A stretch of DNA of 64,000 nucleotides from Massiliimalia massiliensis (GCF_900155615.1 NZ_FUHT01000002.1:434001-498000); one strand, 5' to 3'. Positions 56,028-64,000 are shown, counted from the stretch's first letter. The notes: generated from the letters alone by a model not told the origin. Program-made: numbers and translations.

Positions 56028-56510
56028 ATGTATAAAATAATATTAAAACAACAAATAGTATTATTTGGATTCCTGCTAATTCTCTGTGCCGTTCTGTCCG
56101 GCTGCACCTATCAGGAGCAGTCCTCAGAGCAGAAGGCTTCCCCCTTCCCAGTAGTAATCAATCATATCACTCTCTATGGGGAACCGGAATCGGTAGTCTC
56201 GCTGGCAGACCCTATCACCGAAGCGCTCCAAAGCCTCGGCTTTTCCGATAAGCTTGCCGGAATTAACACGGACTGTGAACTGGAAGGATTAGACGAGCTC
56301 CCCGCTGCCGGAACGGCAGAGCAGCCGGATATTACAGCCATTCTGGAAATAGGGCCTGATCTGCTGATTACAAACATCCCTCTCCCGACTGGGAACATGG
56401 AAAAATTATCAGAGGGCGGCGTCAAGGTGCTGGTGCTTTCCGAGGACGAATCCGGCTATGAGCCGCTGCTCAAACAGCTTGCCGGAAAAGAAACGGCAGA
56501 AAACAGTTGA
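56028..56510 (+). CDS. Short lipoprotein, half of a TroA/BtuF-like binding protein
   Basis: A 160-residue lipoprotein with lipobox VLSGC. The mature part resembles the N-terminal lobe of BtuF/FecB-type binding proteins (PESVVSLADPITEALQSLGFSDKLAGIN; PDITAILEIGPDLLITN). The second lobe is missing and no permease or ATPase gene follows, so it is either a truncated gene or a single-lobe protein. It starts 15 bases after the ATPase gene; ATG at 56028 without a strong ribosome site (GAGG nine bases upstream). Confidence 0.65.
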   Translation: MYKIILKQQIVLFGFLLILCAVLSGCTYQEQSSEQKASPFPVVINHITLYGEPESVVSLADPITEALQSLGFSDKLAGINTDCELEGLDELPAAGTAEQPDITAILEIGPDLLITNIPLPTGNMEKLSEGGVKVLVLSEDESGYEPLLKQLAGKETAENS

Positions 56511-56535
56511 CAAGCTGTCCCTATACCGCTATAAT
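56507..56535 (+). promoter_or_regulatory. Promoter of the riboswitch-antiporter transcript
   Basis: -35 TTGACA (56507-56512), 17-base spacer, -10 TATAAT (56530-56535), both perfect. The -35 overlaps the stop of the lipoprotein gene. Confidence 0.85.
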
Positions 56536-56540
56536 AAGAA

Positions 56541-56632
56541 TGATTTGAAATCCGTATAGGGGAGTAGTTTGCTCATCCTGATGAGTAGCTTATACCAACA
56601 ATCTCGGGCTTGTGCCCTGGTATAATCTTTAA
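56541..56632 (+). ncRNA. yybP-ykoY (Mn2+) riboswitch
   Basis: Motifs fit the yybP-ykoY class: GGGGAGTAG at 56559-56567, a hairpin CTCATCCTGATGAG, CCAACA at 56595-56600, and CTCGGGC/GCCCTGG at 56603-56609/56614-56620. It lies directly between a perfect promoter and a terminator, ahead of a cation exchanger, as is typical of this class, which in known cases senses Mn2+. Exact stem borders were not modelled. Confidence 0.85.
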
Positions 56633-56636
56633 AAAA

Positions 56637-56687
56637 CAAGACCTATGTGCAATGCATGTCCGGCATTTGTACATAGGTCTCTTTTTA
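56637..56687 (+). terminator. Riboswitch-linked terminator
   Basis: Arms 56639-56652 and 56667-56680 pair over 14 bases (one G-T pair), followed by CTTTTT. It forms the expression platform: with ligand bound the aptamer should prevent it from forming. Confidence 0.85.
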
Positions 56688-56717
56688 TGCGGAAATAATA
56701 GCATTGGGGATTTTATC

Positions 56718-57692
56718 ATGATTTTTATTTTGTATTTCGCACTTGCCCTGCTGGTGATCCTTTTTTCTGTCAAATGCGCGGATTATGTTGATCTGCTGGA
56801 CAAGAAAACCCATATTTCCGGCGCGTTTATCGGCGGGATTGTACTGGCCGCGGTTACCTCTCTTCCGGAGCTGTTTACCAGCCTGTCCTCCATCTTTGTT
56901 GTAGACAACCCCGAACTGATTATCGGGAACGTACTGGGAAGCAACGTGTTTAATCTTGCCGTCTTCGGCACACTGATCGCCTTTACCAGTGTGCATTTCT
57001 CCCGATCAGGTGTTTCCACCTCTCATCTGGCAACGCTTATCTGTTCTGTCGCCGCCTACCTGGGATGCGCATTTGCCGTTTGGACAGGAATCGGCACTCT
57101 TCCCGGAATCAACCTCAATATTATTTCCATTCTCATTATTGTAGTTTATGTGATTTCCTTCCGGTTCCTGTCGGGATCAGATTCTGAAACAGATGAATCT
57201 GTTGACTGCAAGCTTACTGTACGGCAGATTATCTTCCGATTTATCCTAATGGCAATTGGTCTGGTGGTCGCCAGCATCTTCATCACCTGGGCGACTGATC
57301 AGATCGCTGTGAAGCTGAACCTGAACGCCTCCCTTGCCGGCGCGCTGTTCTTAGGTATTGCTACTTCCCTGCCGGAGCTTACCTCCAGCATCGCACTGGT
57401 TCGGAAACGCAACTATAATGCAATGATCGGAAATATTATAGGCAGCAACATGTTTAACTTTACCATTCTTTCCGTCGCCGACCTGCTCTCCTGGAAAGAA
57501 AGCATTTATATCGGTTCCTCCCAAACGAATCTTATGCTCATCTTTGGGGTTGCCGCCTCCGCTGCTACTGCAGTGATCCTTCTCCTGAAGAGACCTAAAA
57601 AAGAGGAACGTTACCCACGCCCATGGATTTACCTGGTGTTATCCGTCATTGTCGTCCTCTGTTACCTGGCATTTTTGATCCTCTCCGTTTAG
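56718..57692 (+). CDS. CaCA-family cation/proton antiporter
   Basis: A 324-residue exchanger with about ten membrane helices in two inverted repeats. Each repeat carries the alpha-motif: TSLPELFTS...GNVLGSNVFNL and TSLPELTSS...GNIIGSNMFNF. Such YrbG/CaCA proteins export Ca2+ or Mn2+. The ATG at 56718 has GGGGA seven bases upstream and sits behind the Mn2+-type riboswitch, so Mn2+ export is the likely role. Confidence 0.92.
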   Translation: MIFILYFALALLVILFSVKCADYVDLLDKKTHISGAFIGGIVLAAVTSLPELFTSLSSIFVVDNPELIIGNVLGSNVFNLAVFGTLIAFTSVHFSRSGVSTSHLATLICSVAAYLGCAFAVWTGIGTLPGINLNIISILIIVVYVISFRFLSGSDSETDESVDCKLTVRQIIFRFILMAIGLVVASIFITWATDQIAVKLNLNASLAGALFLGIATSLPELTSSIALVRKRNYNAMIGNIIGSNMFNFTILSVADLLSWKESIYIGSSQTNLMLIFGVAASAATAVILLLKRPKKEERYPRPWIYLVLSVIVVLCYLAFLILSV

Positions 57693-58090
57693 GAATGGAG
57701 CAAATGGTTAAGCTGCACCTTGAGCTTTCTGCTTATAAAAACAATGGGAATTGACAATAAAAACCACAGTCCGGAATAGAGCGGACAAATCTGTCCCAGC
57801 AGATTAAATTTCAGGTTGGAATAATCCCAGACATTCCATTTTTGCCAGAGATTCACGACTACACCGAAAATAAATTCCACACCTGTAATGACTGCGCTAC
57901 CGATCAGGCATTTCCGGGCAAGCGGCATCACCCTCCACCTGTTATAGATATGGTACAAAATAGAGAAGCAGGTGCCGCCCGCCAGACTCATAGACCAATG
58001 CGTGTGCTGTCTCCATAGCAGTTCAATGACTGTATAGGCGGTTGCTCCGATGGAGAACACTACCATCTTTTCCTTAGTTTTATTGCTCAT
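57689..58090 (-). CDS. Putative ABC-transporter-permease-like membrane protein (CmpB, PF06541)
   Basis: A 133-residue protein with about four membrane helices. The family segment SNLKFNLLGQICPLYSGLWFLLSIP is present. It converges on the CaCA gene, overlapping its stop by 4 bases. The family name does not imply a proven transport role. Confidence 0.8.
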   Translation of the reverse strand: MSNKTKEKMVVFSIGATAYTVIELLWRQHTHWSMSLAGGTCFSILYHIYNRWRVMPLARKCLIGSAVITGVEFIFGVVVNLWQKWNVWDYSNLKFNLLGQICPLYSGLWFLLSIPIVFISRKLKVQLNHLLHS

Positions 58091-58162
58091 AGAGATCCTT
58101 CCTCATATAAATACTGGATTGCTAAGTCTAGTATTGGTACAAAGAAGAATCTTATGAAAGCA

Positions 58163-58197
58163 AAAAAACGGAAGCTAAAATTTGGCTTCCGTTTTTT
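58163..58197. terminator. Terminator after the AEC transporter gene
   Basis: Arms ACGGAAGC/GCTTCCGT with flanking A and T runs (about 58163-58175 and 58185-58197). It lies just downstream of the AEC gene, which is read leftward and stops at 58203. Confidence 0.85.
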
Positions 58198-58202
58198 ATA
58201 TT

Positions 58203-59144
58203 TTAAATGAATCCTAACGTTTTAAGCAGATAAATCCAGCCGAACATTGTGAACAGACAGAGGAAGGAGCTGAACATGACAATCTGTCCTGCCAATTCGT
58301 AATCGGCGTCCGCCTGCTGCGCCATAATGTAGCTGGAAACCGCCACCGGACTTGCCCCGGCAATCACAACCGCCATCAGGGCTTCGTCCCGCAGTCCAAT
58401 CATAACCGCCGCCGGGATCATTGCCGCCGGAACCGCGACCAGCTTGATTAAGGAAACGGCCAGCGCCTTGAACAGCCGTCCTTTCAGAGCTGACACCCTG
58501 AAATCCCCGCCAAGAACAATCAGCGCGAGCGGCGTTGCAACCCGTCCCAACTGGTTAAAGGTCTGGTCTAAAAATTCAGGAAACTGCAAACCGGATATCG
58601 CTACGATAATCCCCAGCACACTTGCTATGATCAAGGGGTTTTTCAGAATGGAAAGCACGGTGTTTTTCTTGTCGATCTTTCCCCCATTTGTAAAAGCCTC
58701 CAGCACAATAACCGCAAGAAAGTTGTAGCTTGGCACCAGAACCGCGCTCAGCATAGCGGCAATCGCTGCTTTTTCCTCTCCAAACATGTTGGTGACAATG
58801 CTCACGCCGAAGATCAGGTAATTACTGCGGAAAATCCCCTGGATGATCACACCCTTCTGCTTGTTGTCATGCACCACCCTTGGAACAATCAGGCAGAGAA
58901 GGAAAAATAGGATCACAAGCGCCCCAAGCGCCAGGGCGATGACCGGCAGGTTCAGCGTTTCCCGGATATCGGCCGAATAAATATTACGAAACAGCATCAC
59001 CGGAAGAAAGACCATAAAGGTCACCCGGTTTACCTGCTTTAAGAAACGCTCATCCGCCAGTCCAATCCGGCGGAGCAGATAGCCTGCCGCCATTAATAAA
59101 AAGGTTGGGAGCACTGCATTCAGCGATATGATAAAATTGTCCAT
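58203..59144 (-). CDS. AEC (auxin-efflux-carrier family) transporter
   Basis: A 313-residue protein with about ten membrane helices in two five-helix halves (NAVLPTFLLMAAGYLLRRIGL; FRVSALKGRLFKALAVSLIKL). The family exports organic anions such as malate; the substrate here is unknown. The start at 59144 has GGGAGG nine bases upstream, better than the frame opening at 59198. Confidence 0.92.
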   Translation of the reverse strand: MDNFIISLNAVLPTFLLMAAGYLLRRIGLADERFLKQVNRVTFMVFLPVMLFRNIYSADIRETLNLPVIALALGALVILFFLLCLIVPRVVHDNKQKGVIIQGIFRSNYLIFGVSIVTNMFGEEKAAIAAMLSAVLVPSYNFLAVIVLEAFTNGGKIDKKNTVLSILKNPLIIASVLGIIVAISGLQFPEFLDQTFNQLGRVATPLALIVLGGDFRVSALKGRLFKALAVSLIKLVAVPAAMIPAAVMIGLRDEALMAVVIAGASPVAVSSYIMAQQADADYELAGQIVMFSSFLCLFTMFGWIYLLKTLGFI

Positions 59145-59268
59145 CTTACTTTCCTCCCGATTCCATTTTATCATACAGGATTTACCTTGATTTTGCAATC
59201 ACTAAAAAAACACCGCGGAAGAGAAGCCGTGATGTCCTTAGGGAAGTTTATCAGAACAGCCGAACAGG

Positions 59269-59323
59269 GTACAAAAAGTCAGCCGTTTGCTTCATTGAAG
59301 CAGGCGGCTGACTTTTTTTGTAC
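59269..59323. repeat. Long hairpin
   Basis: Left arm 59269-59293 and right arm 59297-59323 pair almost perfectly around a 3-base loop. The outer parts are A- and T-rich, so it can act as a terminator on either strand. Confidence 0.8.
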
Positions 59324-59604
59324 AAATGTTTTCCTCGACAAAAAGCTTCACTAACTACTAAAATAAAGAGAAAAAGGTAATGCTTTTTAATATCGCATAG
59401 CTTTTGGTATAATCTTACCGTCCTTTTCTAAGAACATCAATCTTGCAAATTCAAACTCAGAATCCGGAGTAAAATCTGCTTCGAGAGTAGCAAAAAGGAA
59501 ATCATTCGCTTTGTCAGCAGAGTGGTGAAGATCAGCCTTTCGCTGCTCAAAAAGCCCACAGAGTCTTTTGCGTAACTCAAAGAAGAATCAGAAAGAGGAA
59601 TAGT

Positions 59605-59745
59605 TATTATGAAAGAAATAAAAACTGTTAAGAGAAGCTGCGGCCAATATTCGCCATGATAAAAACGCCATTCTCGCTAAACAGTCGGCGCTCGAACGTC
59701 AGGTTAAGGAAAGCCATAAAGAAGAGTCGAAAACAACCGAATAGT
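59605..59745 (+). pseudogene. Decayed short gene, unknown
   Basis: A readable stretch of about 40 codons (LLREAAANIRHDKNAILAKQ then SALERQVKESHKEESKTTE) ends with a stop near 59744. Its start is lost: an ATG at 59609 is in another frame. A strong terminator follows. The source is not recognised. Confidence 0.4.
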
Positions 59746-59747
59746 TT

Positions 59748-59777
59748 AAGGCGAGGGATATCCGCCCTCGCCTTTTT
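59748..59777 (+). terminator. Terminator
   Basis: Arms 59748-59757 and 59765-59774 (AAGGCGAGGG/CCCTCGCCTT) with a 7-base loop and a T-run downstream. Confidence 0.8.
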
Positions 59778-59820
59778 GAAAATAAGTATTATTGACTTTG
59801 TGCCGGAAGATTGATACTCA

Positions 59821-60783
59821 TCAGCCATTACTGTTTGCAATGGCTTGATCGATAAGCTTTTGCAGCGTCTCTGCCTGTTTCTTTTCGGTTATCGCACCGA
59901 CGATAGGCTCGCCAACGATGTTGCCGTTTTTGTCAACTACATATGTGGTCGGATAGGAGTACAGTCCGGAAGTGAATTCACCGGCCTCGCTTTTTGAGTC
60001 AAACCAAATGTTTTTGTAGGATACACCCTTCTTCGTCAGAATATCCTTTGCATCGCTTATCGCTGTTTTATCCCCGTCAAGAGTGAACGAGTTGATTCCG
60101 ACTACCGCACCGCCTTTTTCGGCAAGCTGTTTGTTCAGCGCTTCCAGGTCGGCAAGCTCGCCCACGCAGGGGCTGCAGGTGGTAAACCAGAAGTTTACTA
60201 CGGTAACGGTGTTTTCCGCAAACAGGGTGCTGCTCTTCACTTCGTTTCCATCAAGATCCTTACCGTCAAATGCGGGGAATTTCATCAGATCGCCTTTTTC
60301 TGTCGGTTTGCCGTTCTCTGCCGGAACGCTCATATCGCCGTCGGACGGCTTTTTTCCGCAGCCGGGGAACTTTTGCTCAAGAACCGTCAGCTTTCCCTCA
60401 ATCTCACGAATCTGTTCGGCGCCTTCGTTAAGCAGCTTCAGCTCATCTGCCGTAAACTGATCCTTGGCTCCGTCGATCGTTTTAAGAAGGAAATCTCCGT
60501 AGTTTCCGCCGTCTTCGATCATCGCCGTGCCTTTATCGGCAGAGAGAAACACCTTCTCCCAAAGAGCGCTGTTTTCGGAAAGAATGGCGTTTTCCTGCTC
60601 CATCAGTTTTTGATGAAGCTCGGTTGCTTCGTCCCTCGTGCCCGGTTCCATTGCCATAAGAGCTGCAATTTCAGCCTTTTTGTTTCCGTCATTTTTCTTG
60701 TTGTCTTTGCTGGTGCCGCAGGCAGCAAGGCTGAATATCAGCAGGAAGGCGGTCAATACGGTTAAAATTTTTGTTGTTTTCAT
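59821..60783 (-). CDS. Thioredoxin-like (TlpA/ResA-type) lipoprotein
   Basis: A 320-residue lipoprotein with lipobox SLAAC, a helical N-terminal region (about 30-150) and a thioredoxin fold with the redox motif TTCSPC (FWFTTCSPCVGEL). It is an extracellular thiol oxidoreductase of the TlpA type. It follows the membrane iron-sulfur gene in one leftward unit (5-base gap), as seen in gut Firmicutes where this pair may form a redox path across the membrane. Confidence 0.9.
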   Translation of the reverse strand: MKTTKILTVLTAFLLIFSLAACGTSKDNKKNDGNKKAEIAALMAMEPGTRDEATELHQKLMEQENAILSENSALWEKVFLSADKGTAMIEDGGNYGDFLLKTIDGAKDQFTADELKLLNEGAEQIREIEGKLTVLEQKFPGCGKKPSDGDMSVPAENGKPTEKGDLMKFPAFDGKDLDGNEVKSSTLFAENTVTVVNFWFTTCSPCVGELADLEALNKQLAEKGGAVVGINSFTLDGDKTAISDAKDILTKKGVSYKNIWFDSKSEAGEFTSGLYSYPTTYVVDKNGNIVGEPIVGAITEKKQAETLQKLIDQAIANSNG

Positions 60784-60788
60784 TGTGT

Positions 60789-61748
60789 TTACTCCTTTTC
60801 TGTATCGGATATTTGTTTTGCAGTTTCCGTCTTTTCTGCGGAAAGATCGGTTTCATTTCCGTTGCCGAAGCCGTAACGGAAGCTTACGGCCTTAGTGGGG
60901 CAGGCACGGACGCACATGCCGCAGCGGATGCATTCGGTGTGGTCGGGGGCTTTGGTTACATCCACATTCATCTTGCATGCCTTTGCACATTTTCCGCAGG
61001 AAACGCATTTGTGTTTATCAACTTTCATTCCGAAAAGTGATACCTTGTTAAGCAGCGCATAAAACGCGCCCAGCGGACACAGCCACTTGCAGAACGGGCG
61101 GTAGAAAAGCACACTCAACACGATTACCGTAATCAGAATACCGAGCTTCCACGAAAAGAGCGCACCGAGTGCGGCGCGTATGCCGGAATTGACGGCGGCG
61201 AGAGGTATCGCTCCCTCAAGTACTCCTTGCGGACAAAGGTACTTGCAGAAGAACGGATCTCCCATGCCAACATCGTTTGTGATAAGCATTGGCATCAAAA
61301 CCACCATAAAAAGCAGAACAGCGTATTTTATGCATGTCAGCGGCTTCAGTTTTTTGGTGGAGATCTTTTTGGTCGGAATTTTGTGCAGCAGCTCCTGAAA
61401 CCATCCGAAGGGACACAGAAAACCGCAGATGAAGCGGCCGAGCAGCACACCGAGCAGAATGAGAAATCCTGTGATGTAGTATGAAAAGCTGAATTTCGAC
61501 GACCCCACCACTGCCTGAAACGAGCCGATCGGACAGGCACCCGATGCCGCCGGGCAGGAATAGCAATTAAGTCCCGGTACACAGACAGCCTTTCCTTTCC
61601 CTTGATAAATTCCGCCCTTCAAGAAATTGGGCAGATGAAGGTTGGTCAGCAGTGCTGCACCTGCTTGGAACAGTCCCCGAAAGCGTGAGAGAAACTGCGA
61701 TACGCCGCCTTTTTTCTTCTTCGCATTTTTGTTATCCAATTCCCACAC
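60789..61748 (-). CDS. Membrane 4Fe-4S binding protein (NapH/CcoG-like)
   Basis: A 319-residue protein with about five membrane helices. Cysteine motifs are CYSCPAASGACPIG, CGFLCPFG, CKYLCPQG and CKWLCPLG, and a C-terminal ferredoxin domain has CVSCGKCAKACKM and CIRCGMCVRACP. It should pass electrons across the membrane, probably to the TlpA-like lipoprotein. The GTG at 61748 is the assumed start; it overlaps the preceding small gene by 17 bases. Confidence 0.9.
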   Translation of the reverse strand: MWELDNKNAKKKKGGVSQFLSRFRGLFQAGAALLTNLHLPNFLKGGIYQGKGKAVCVPGLNCYSCPAASGACPIGSFQAVVGSSKFSFSYYITGFLILLGVLLGRFICGFLCPFGWFQELLHKIPTKKISTKKLKPLTCIKYAVLLFMVVLMPMLITNDVGMGDPFFCKYLCPQGVLEGAIPLAAVNSGIRAALGALFSWKLGILITVIVLSVLFYRPFCKWLCPLGAFYALLNKVSLFGMKVDKHKCVSCGKCAKACKMNVDVTKAPDHTECIRCGMCVRACPTKAVSFRYGFGNGNETDLSAEKTETAKQISDTEKE

Positions 61749-61878
61749 ACTCCAAACACAGCCGGATCGCCTTGCTTAGCACGGTATCCGCCTCTCCGCG
61801 ACAGACTCCGTAACACAGCATCGCAGTTCCGCAGATAAGCAGCGCAGCCTGAAAAACGACTTTTTTCGATCGAATCAA
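61732..61878 (-). CDS. CD1871A-type small CXXC protein
   Basis: A 48-residue gene with one membrane helix (KKVVFQAALLICGTAMLCYG) and the C-terminal CLECVGIG, which holds the CXXC motif. Start TTG at 61878 with AAGGGG eight bases upstream; a GTG two codons earlier in the same frame is closer to that site. It begins the leftward redox unit with NapH-like and TlpA-like proteins, the arrangement known from the CD1871A family. Confidence 0.8.
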   Translation of the reverse strand: MIRSKKVVFQAALLICGTAMLCYGVCRGEADTVLSKAIRLCLECVGIG

Positions 61879-61934
61879 TTCGGTCACCCCTTTCTTTTGT
61901 GTCCTCATTGTATTACAAAGGATATAAAATCCCT

Positions 61935-61954
61935 GTTAAGAACGAAAACTTAAC
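61935..61954. promoter_or_regulatory. Inverted repeat in the divergent control region
   Basis: GTTAAG (61935-61940) and CTTAAC (61949-61954) are separated by 8 bases. The site lies between the redox unit and the response-regulator gene and could be bound by that regulator. Confidence 0.5.
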
Positions 61955-62073
61955 AAAAAACTTATCTCCGTGTGGTATAATATCCTCAGAAAGTCTTTCT
62001 GCGCAAGCCTTTACGGCTATCACCTCCCCGTGCTGCGCACGACTGTGTCATTGACGGTCTCGCAAAAATGCCC

Positions 62074-62103
62074 TTGCGAGCAAGCATTTTTTCGCAGTAT
62101 AAT
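62074..62103 (+). promoter_or_regulatory. Candidate promoter of the response-regulator gene
   Basis: -35 TTGCGA (62074-62079), 18-base spacer, -10 TATAAT (62098-62103). A CTCGCAA/TTGCGAG inverted repeat (62059-62080) overlaps the -35. A second TATAAT lies further upstream at 61976-61981. Confidence 0.55.
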
Positions 62104-62143
62104 AAAGTCGAAGAACCGGAAAAACAACGTAAGGAGATTTCAC

Positions 62144-62821
62144 ATGCATATTTTAGTAGTTGAAGATGAACGCGCGCTATGTGAGACGATCGTCCGCAGT
62201 CTCAGACGACTCGCTTACAGCGTGGATTTTTGCTATGACGGAAACAAAGCGATCGAACTGCTCGGTGTGGAGCGATACGATCTTGCTTTACTGGATCTGA
62301 ATCTGCCGGGGGCGGATGGGATGACGGTGCTCAGAACGCTGCGTCAAAACGACAGAGATACGAAGGTGTTGATTTTGTCGGCGCGCAGTGAGGTCGCTGA
62401 CAAGGTGGAGGGGCTGGATGCCGGAGCCAATGATTATTTGGCAAAGCCTTTTCACTTAGAGGAGTTGGAAGCAAGGATACGCAGTCTTACCCGTCGTCAG
62501 TTTACACAGAATGATGTGGTTCTTACCTGCGGTGAGCTTTCCTTTGACACTAAGACCCGTATCGCCGCCGCCGGCGGACAGGAGCTGTCACTTACCCGAA
62601 AAGAAATCGGGATACTTGAATACCTTCTGCTCAATCAGGGGCGCCCCGTCAGTCAGGAAGAACTGCTTGACCATGTGTGGGACAACAGTGTGGATAATTT
62701 CAGCAATTCGATTCGGGTACATATTTCCGCACTGCGGAAGAAGCTGCGTGCCGCACTTGGTTTCGACCCCGTCCGCAACCGAATCGGTGAAGGGTACGTT
62801 ATGGAGGAAGAGAAATTGTGA
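62144..62821 (+). CDS. OmpR-family response regulator
   Basis: A 225-residue regulator with receiver domain (phosphoacceptor D51, K101 and the acidic pair near D8) and a C-terminal winged helix (LSLTRKEIGILEYLLLNQG, VRVHISALRKKL-like). ATG at 62144 has AAGGAG seven bases upstream; the frame to 61970 is not used. It overlaps the histidine kinase start by four bases, forming a two-component system divergent from the redox genes. Confidence 0.95.
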   Translation: MHILVVEDERALCETIVRSLRRLAYSVDFCYDGNKAIELLGVERYDLALLDLNLPGADGMTVLRTLRQNDRDTKVLILSARSEVADKVEGLDAGANDYLAKPFHLEELEARIRSLTRRQFTQNDVVLTCGELSFDTKTRIAAAGGQELSLTRKEIGILEYLLLNQGRPVSQEELLDHVWDNSVDNFSNSIRVHISALRKKLRAALGFDPVRNRIGEGYVMEEEKL

Positions 62822-63960
62822 AAAAGCTATCCTTGCAATTGCGAATCACCTTAATGACGGTACTTCTTATCGGAGCAACCTGTGTTTTTATGAATGTTCT
62901 GATCGGATATTCCGGCAGGCATTATATGGATTCCATAGGCTCTTATATTACGGGCTACGGGGACACGGACGGGGGAGAAACTGAGTATTTTGATCCCGAG
63001 CAAAAGAAGCTCGACGAGGAATTGACCATTGTTGTACACGGGGCGCAGGAATCATTTATCGCCACTAACTGGTATATCACGGCAGCGGTAACGATTCTCG
63101 GCGGTGTGCTTGCGTACTTTTTAAGCGGACACGCGCTGAAGCCCCTGCGCACTTTTACTTCTCAAATGGAAAAGGTTCAGCTGAACAATCTGACAGATAT
63201 GAAGATCAGCGAAGATGTACTGCCGGAGTTCCGGCAGTTCAGCCGGTCGTTCAATCAAATGCTTGAACGTCTTGACGAAGGCTTTACCGCGCAGCGGCAG
63301 TTTACGGGAAATGCCGCTCATGAGTTGCGCACGCCGCTTTCGCTGATGCAGGCACAGCTTGAGCTGTTTTCCGCAGAGCATCCCGAGGTGTTGCCGGAAA
63401 CGGCGGATTTTCTACGCCTGCTGCGTGAACAGACCGAACGCATGACGCAAATGACGAAAACGCTGCTTGAAATGAGTGATCTCAAGACGGTGTCCTGCAC
63501 AGACCGTATTGAATTAGCTCCTATGGTTGAGGAGATCTTTGCAGACCTTGTTCCGCTTGCGGACAGAAACGGAATAATACTTGAAAGCACAGGTGAGGGG
63601 GTTATGATCGGCAGTGACACGCTGATTTATCGTATGCTCTTTAATCTGACCGAAAATTCTATACGTTACAACCGTCCGAACGGGACGGTGCGTATTGTGA
63701 TCACCGATGAAAAAAATCGGTTAGTCATTCGGGTCGCAGACACCGGCTGCGGCATACCGGAGAAATACAGAGAAAGCATTTTTCAGCCATTTTTCCGGGT
63801 GGATAAATCCAGAAGCAGAGAAAACGGAGGTGTGGGATTGGGACTTTCGTTGGTGTGGGAGATCGTCGCACTGCACGGCGGTGAGATTCGGGTAGAGGAA
63901 AGTTCGGAAAAGGGAACGACTGTAGCGGTGAAGTTCCCGACAGACATGAAAATAAAGTAG
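62818..63960 (+). CDS. Sensor histidine kinase
   Basis: A 380-residue kinase with two membrane helices (about 10-30 and 84-104), a HAMP-like linker, the HisKA box with H168 (NAAHELRTPLSL) and HATPase with N-box (NLTENSIRYNRPNG), DTGCGIP and GLGLSLVWEIVALHGG. GTG at 62818 overlaps the response-regulator stop (GTGA). The short extracellular part (about 31-83) would sense an unknown signal. Confidence 0.95.
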   Translation: MKKLSLQLRITLMTVLLIGATCVFMNVLIGYSGRHYMDSIGSYITGYGDTDGGETEYFDPEQKKLDEELTIVVHGAQESFIATNWYITAAVTILGGVLAYFLSGHALKPLRTFTSQMEKVQLNNLTDMKISEDVLPEFRQFSRSFNQMLERLDEGFTAQRQFTGNAAHELRTPLSLMQAQLELFSAEHPEVLPETADFLRLLREQTERMTQMTKTLLEMSDLKTVSCTDRIELAPMVEEIFADLVPLADRNGIILESTGEGVMIGSDTLIYRMLFNLTENSIRYNRPNGTVRIVITDEKNRLVIRVADTGCGIPEKYRESIFQPFFRVDKSRSRENGGVGLGLSLVWEIVALHGGEIRVEESSEKGTTVAVKFPTDMKIK

Positions 63961-64000
63961 CGTAGAAACAGCGACAGGGAATGTTCCGTGTCGCTGCGTT

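Larger units (their letters stand above)
59145..59820. other. Gene-free region with a long hairpin and a decayed ORF
   Basis: About 675 bases. A hairpin with arms of 25-27 bases lies at 59269-59323. A decayed short ORF on the plus strand reads LLREAAANIRHDKNAILAKQ near 59625-59745 but has stops in its frame upstream. A terminator (arms 59748-59757 and 59765-59774) ends it. No intact gene was found. Confidence 0.6.

Overview
The window looks like a gut-type Clostridia chromosome (low-GC Gram-positive). The signs are lipoprotein signal peptides, strong AGGAGG-type ribosome sites, CUT1 sugar importers without their own ATPases, a Mn2+-type yybP-ykoY riboswitch, AsnB, the ilv genes, DUF1846 and DUF815 genes, and a conjugative element of the Tn1549/CTn kind. 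No species can be named from the sequence alone.

Bases 1-15,510 appear to be one end of an integrated conjugative element. It carries a leftward type IV secretion operon (partial small membrane protein, M23 peptidase, two membrane proteins, VirB2-like subunit), a DUF1016/PDDEXK nuclease and a decayed second copy of it, an ArpU-like HTH protein, and a frameshifted winged-helix regulator. It also holds a complete sugar-import cargo: LacI regulator, binding protein, two permeases and a 1062-residue glycoside-hydrolase-like protein. The element stops at the 3' half of a tRNA-Arg gene followed by what looks like that gene's own terminator. A leader module (promoter, short ORF, hairpin) occurs three times: twice in the element and once 18 kb away beside a deleted copy of the VirB2-like gene.

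Bases 15.7-21.5 kb hold a second importer operon with its own MsmK-type ATPase plus a tyrosine phosphatase and a metallophosphoesterase. Bases 21.7-23.3 kb are a graveyard (VirB2-like, 1-phosphofructokinase and DinB remnants, nucleotidyltransferase fragment). A membrane-anchored LuxR regulator follows at 23.5-24.9 kb.

Bases 26-35.5 kb form the most unusual region, a transmembrane Ser/Thr phosphorylation system. It has a lipoprotein, a zinc-ribbon FHA protein, an anchored PP2C phosphatase, an HtrA-like protease joined through a membrane segment to an FHA domain, and two paralogous zinc-ribbon Ser/Thr kinases with related ectodomains. Two small unknown proteins and a broken signal peptidase accompany them. 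A truncated Phd/ParE-like pair and a membrane protein follow.

Bases 37.7-45.8 kb are a third sugar locus: importer without ATPase, glycoside-hydrolase-like protein, AGE-family epimerase and a divergent LacI regulator. From 46 kb on, housekeeping genes dominate: a CPA2 antiporter, DUF1846 protein, AsnB, IlvB-IlvN-IlvC and a DUF815 ATPase. A riboswitch-controlled CaCA antiporter, a CmpB-like membrane protein and an AEC transporter follow. The end holds a TlpA-like lipoprotein, a membrane iron-sulfur protein, a CD1871A-type small protein, and a divergent OmpR/histidine-kinase pair.
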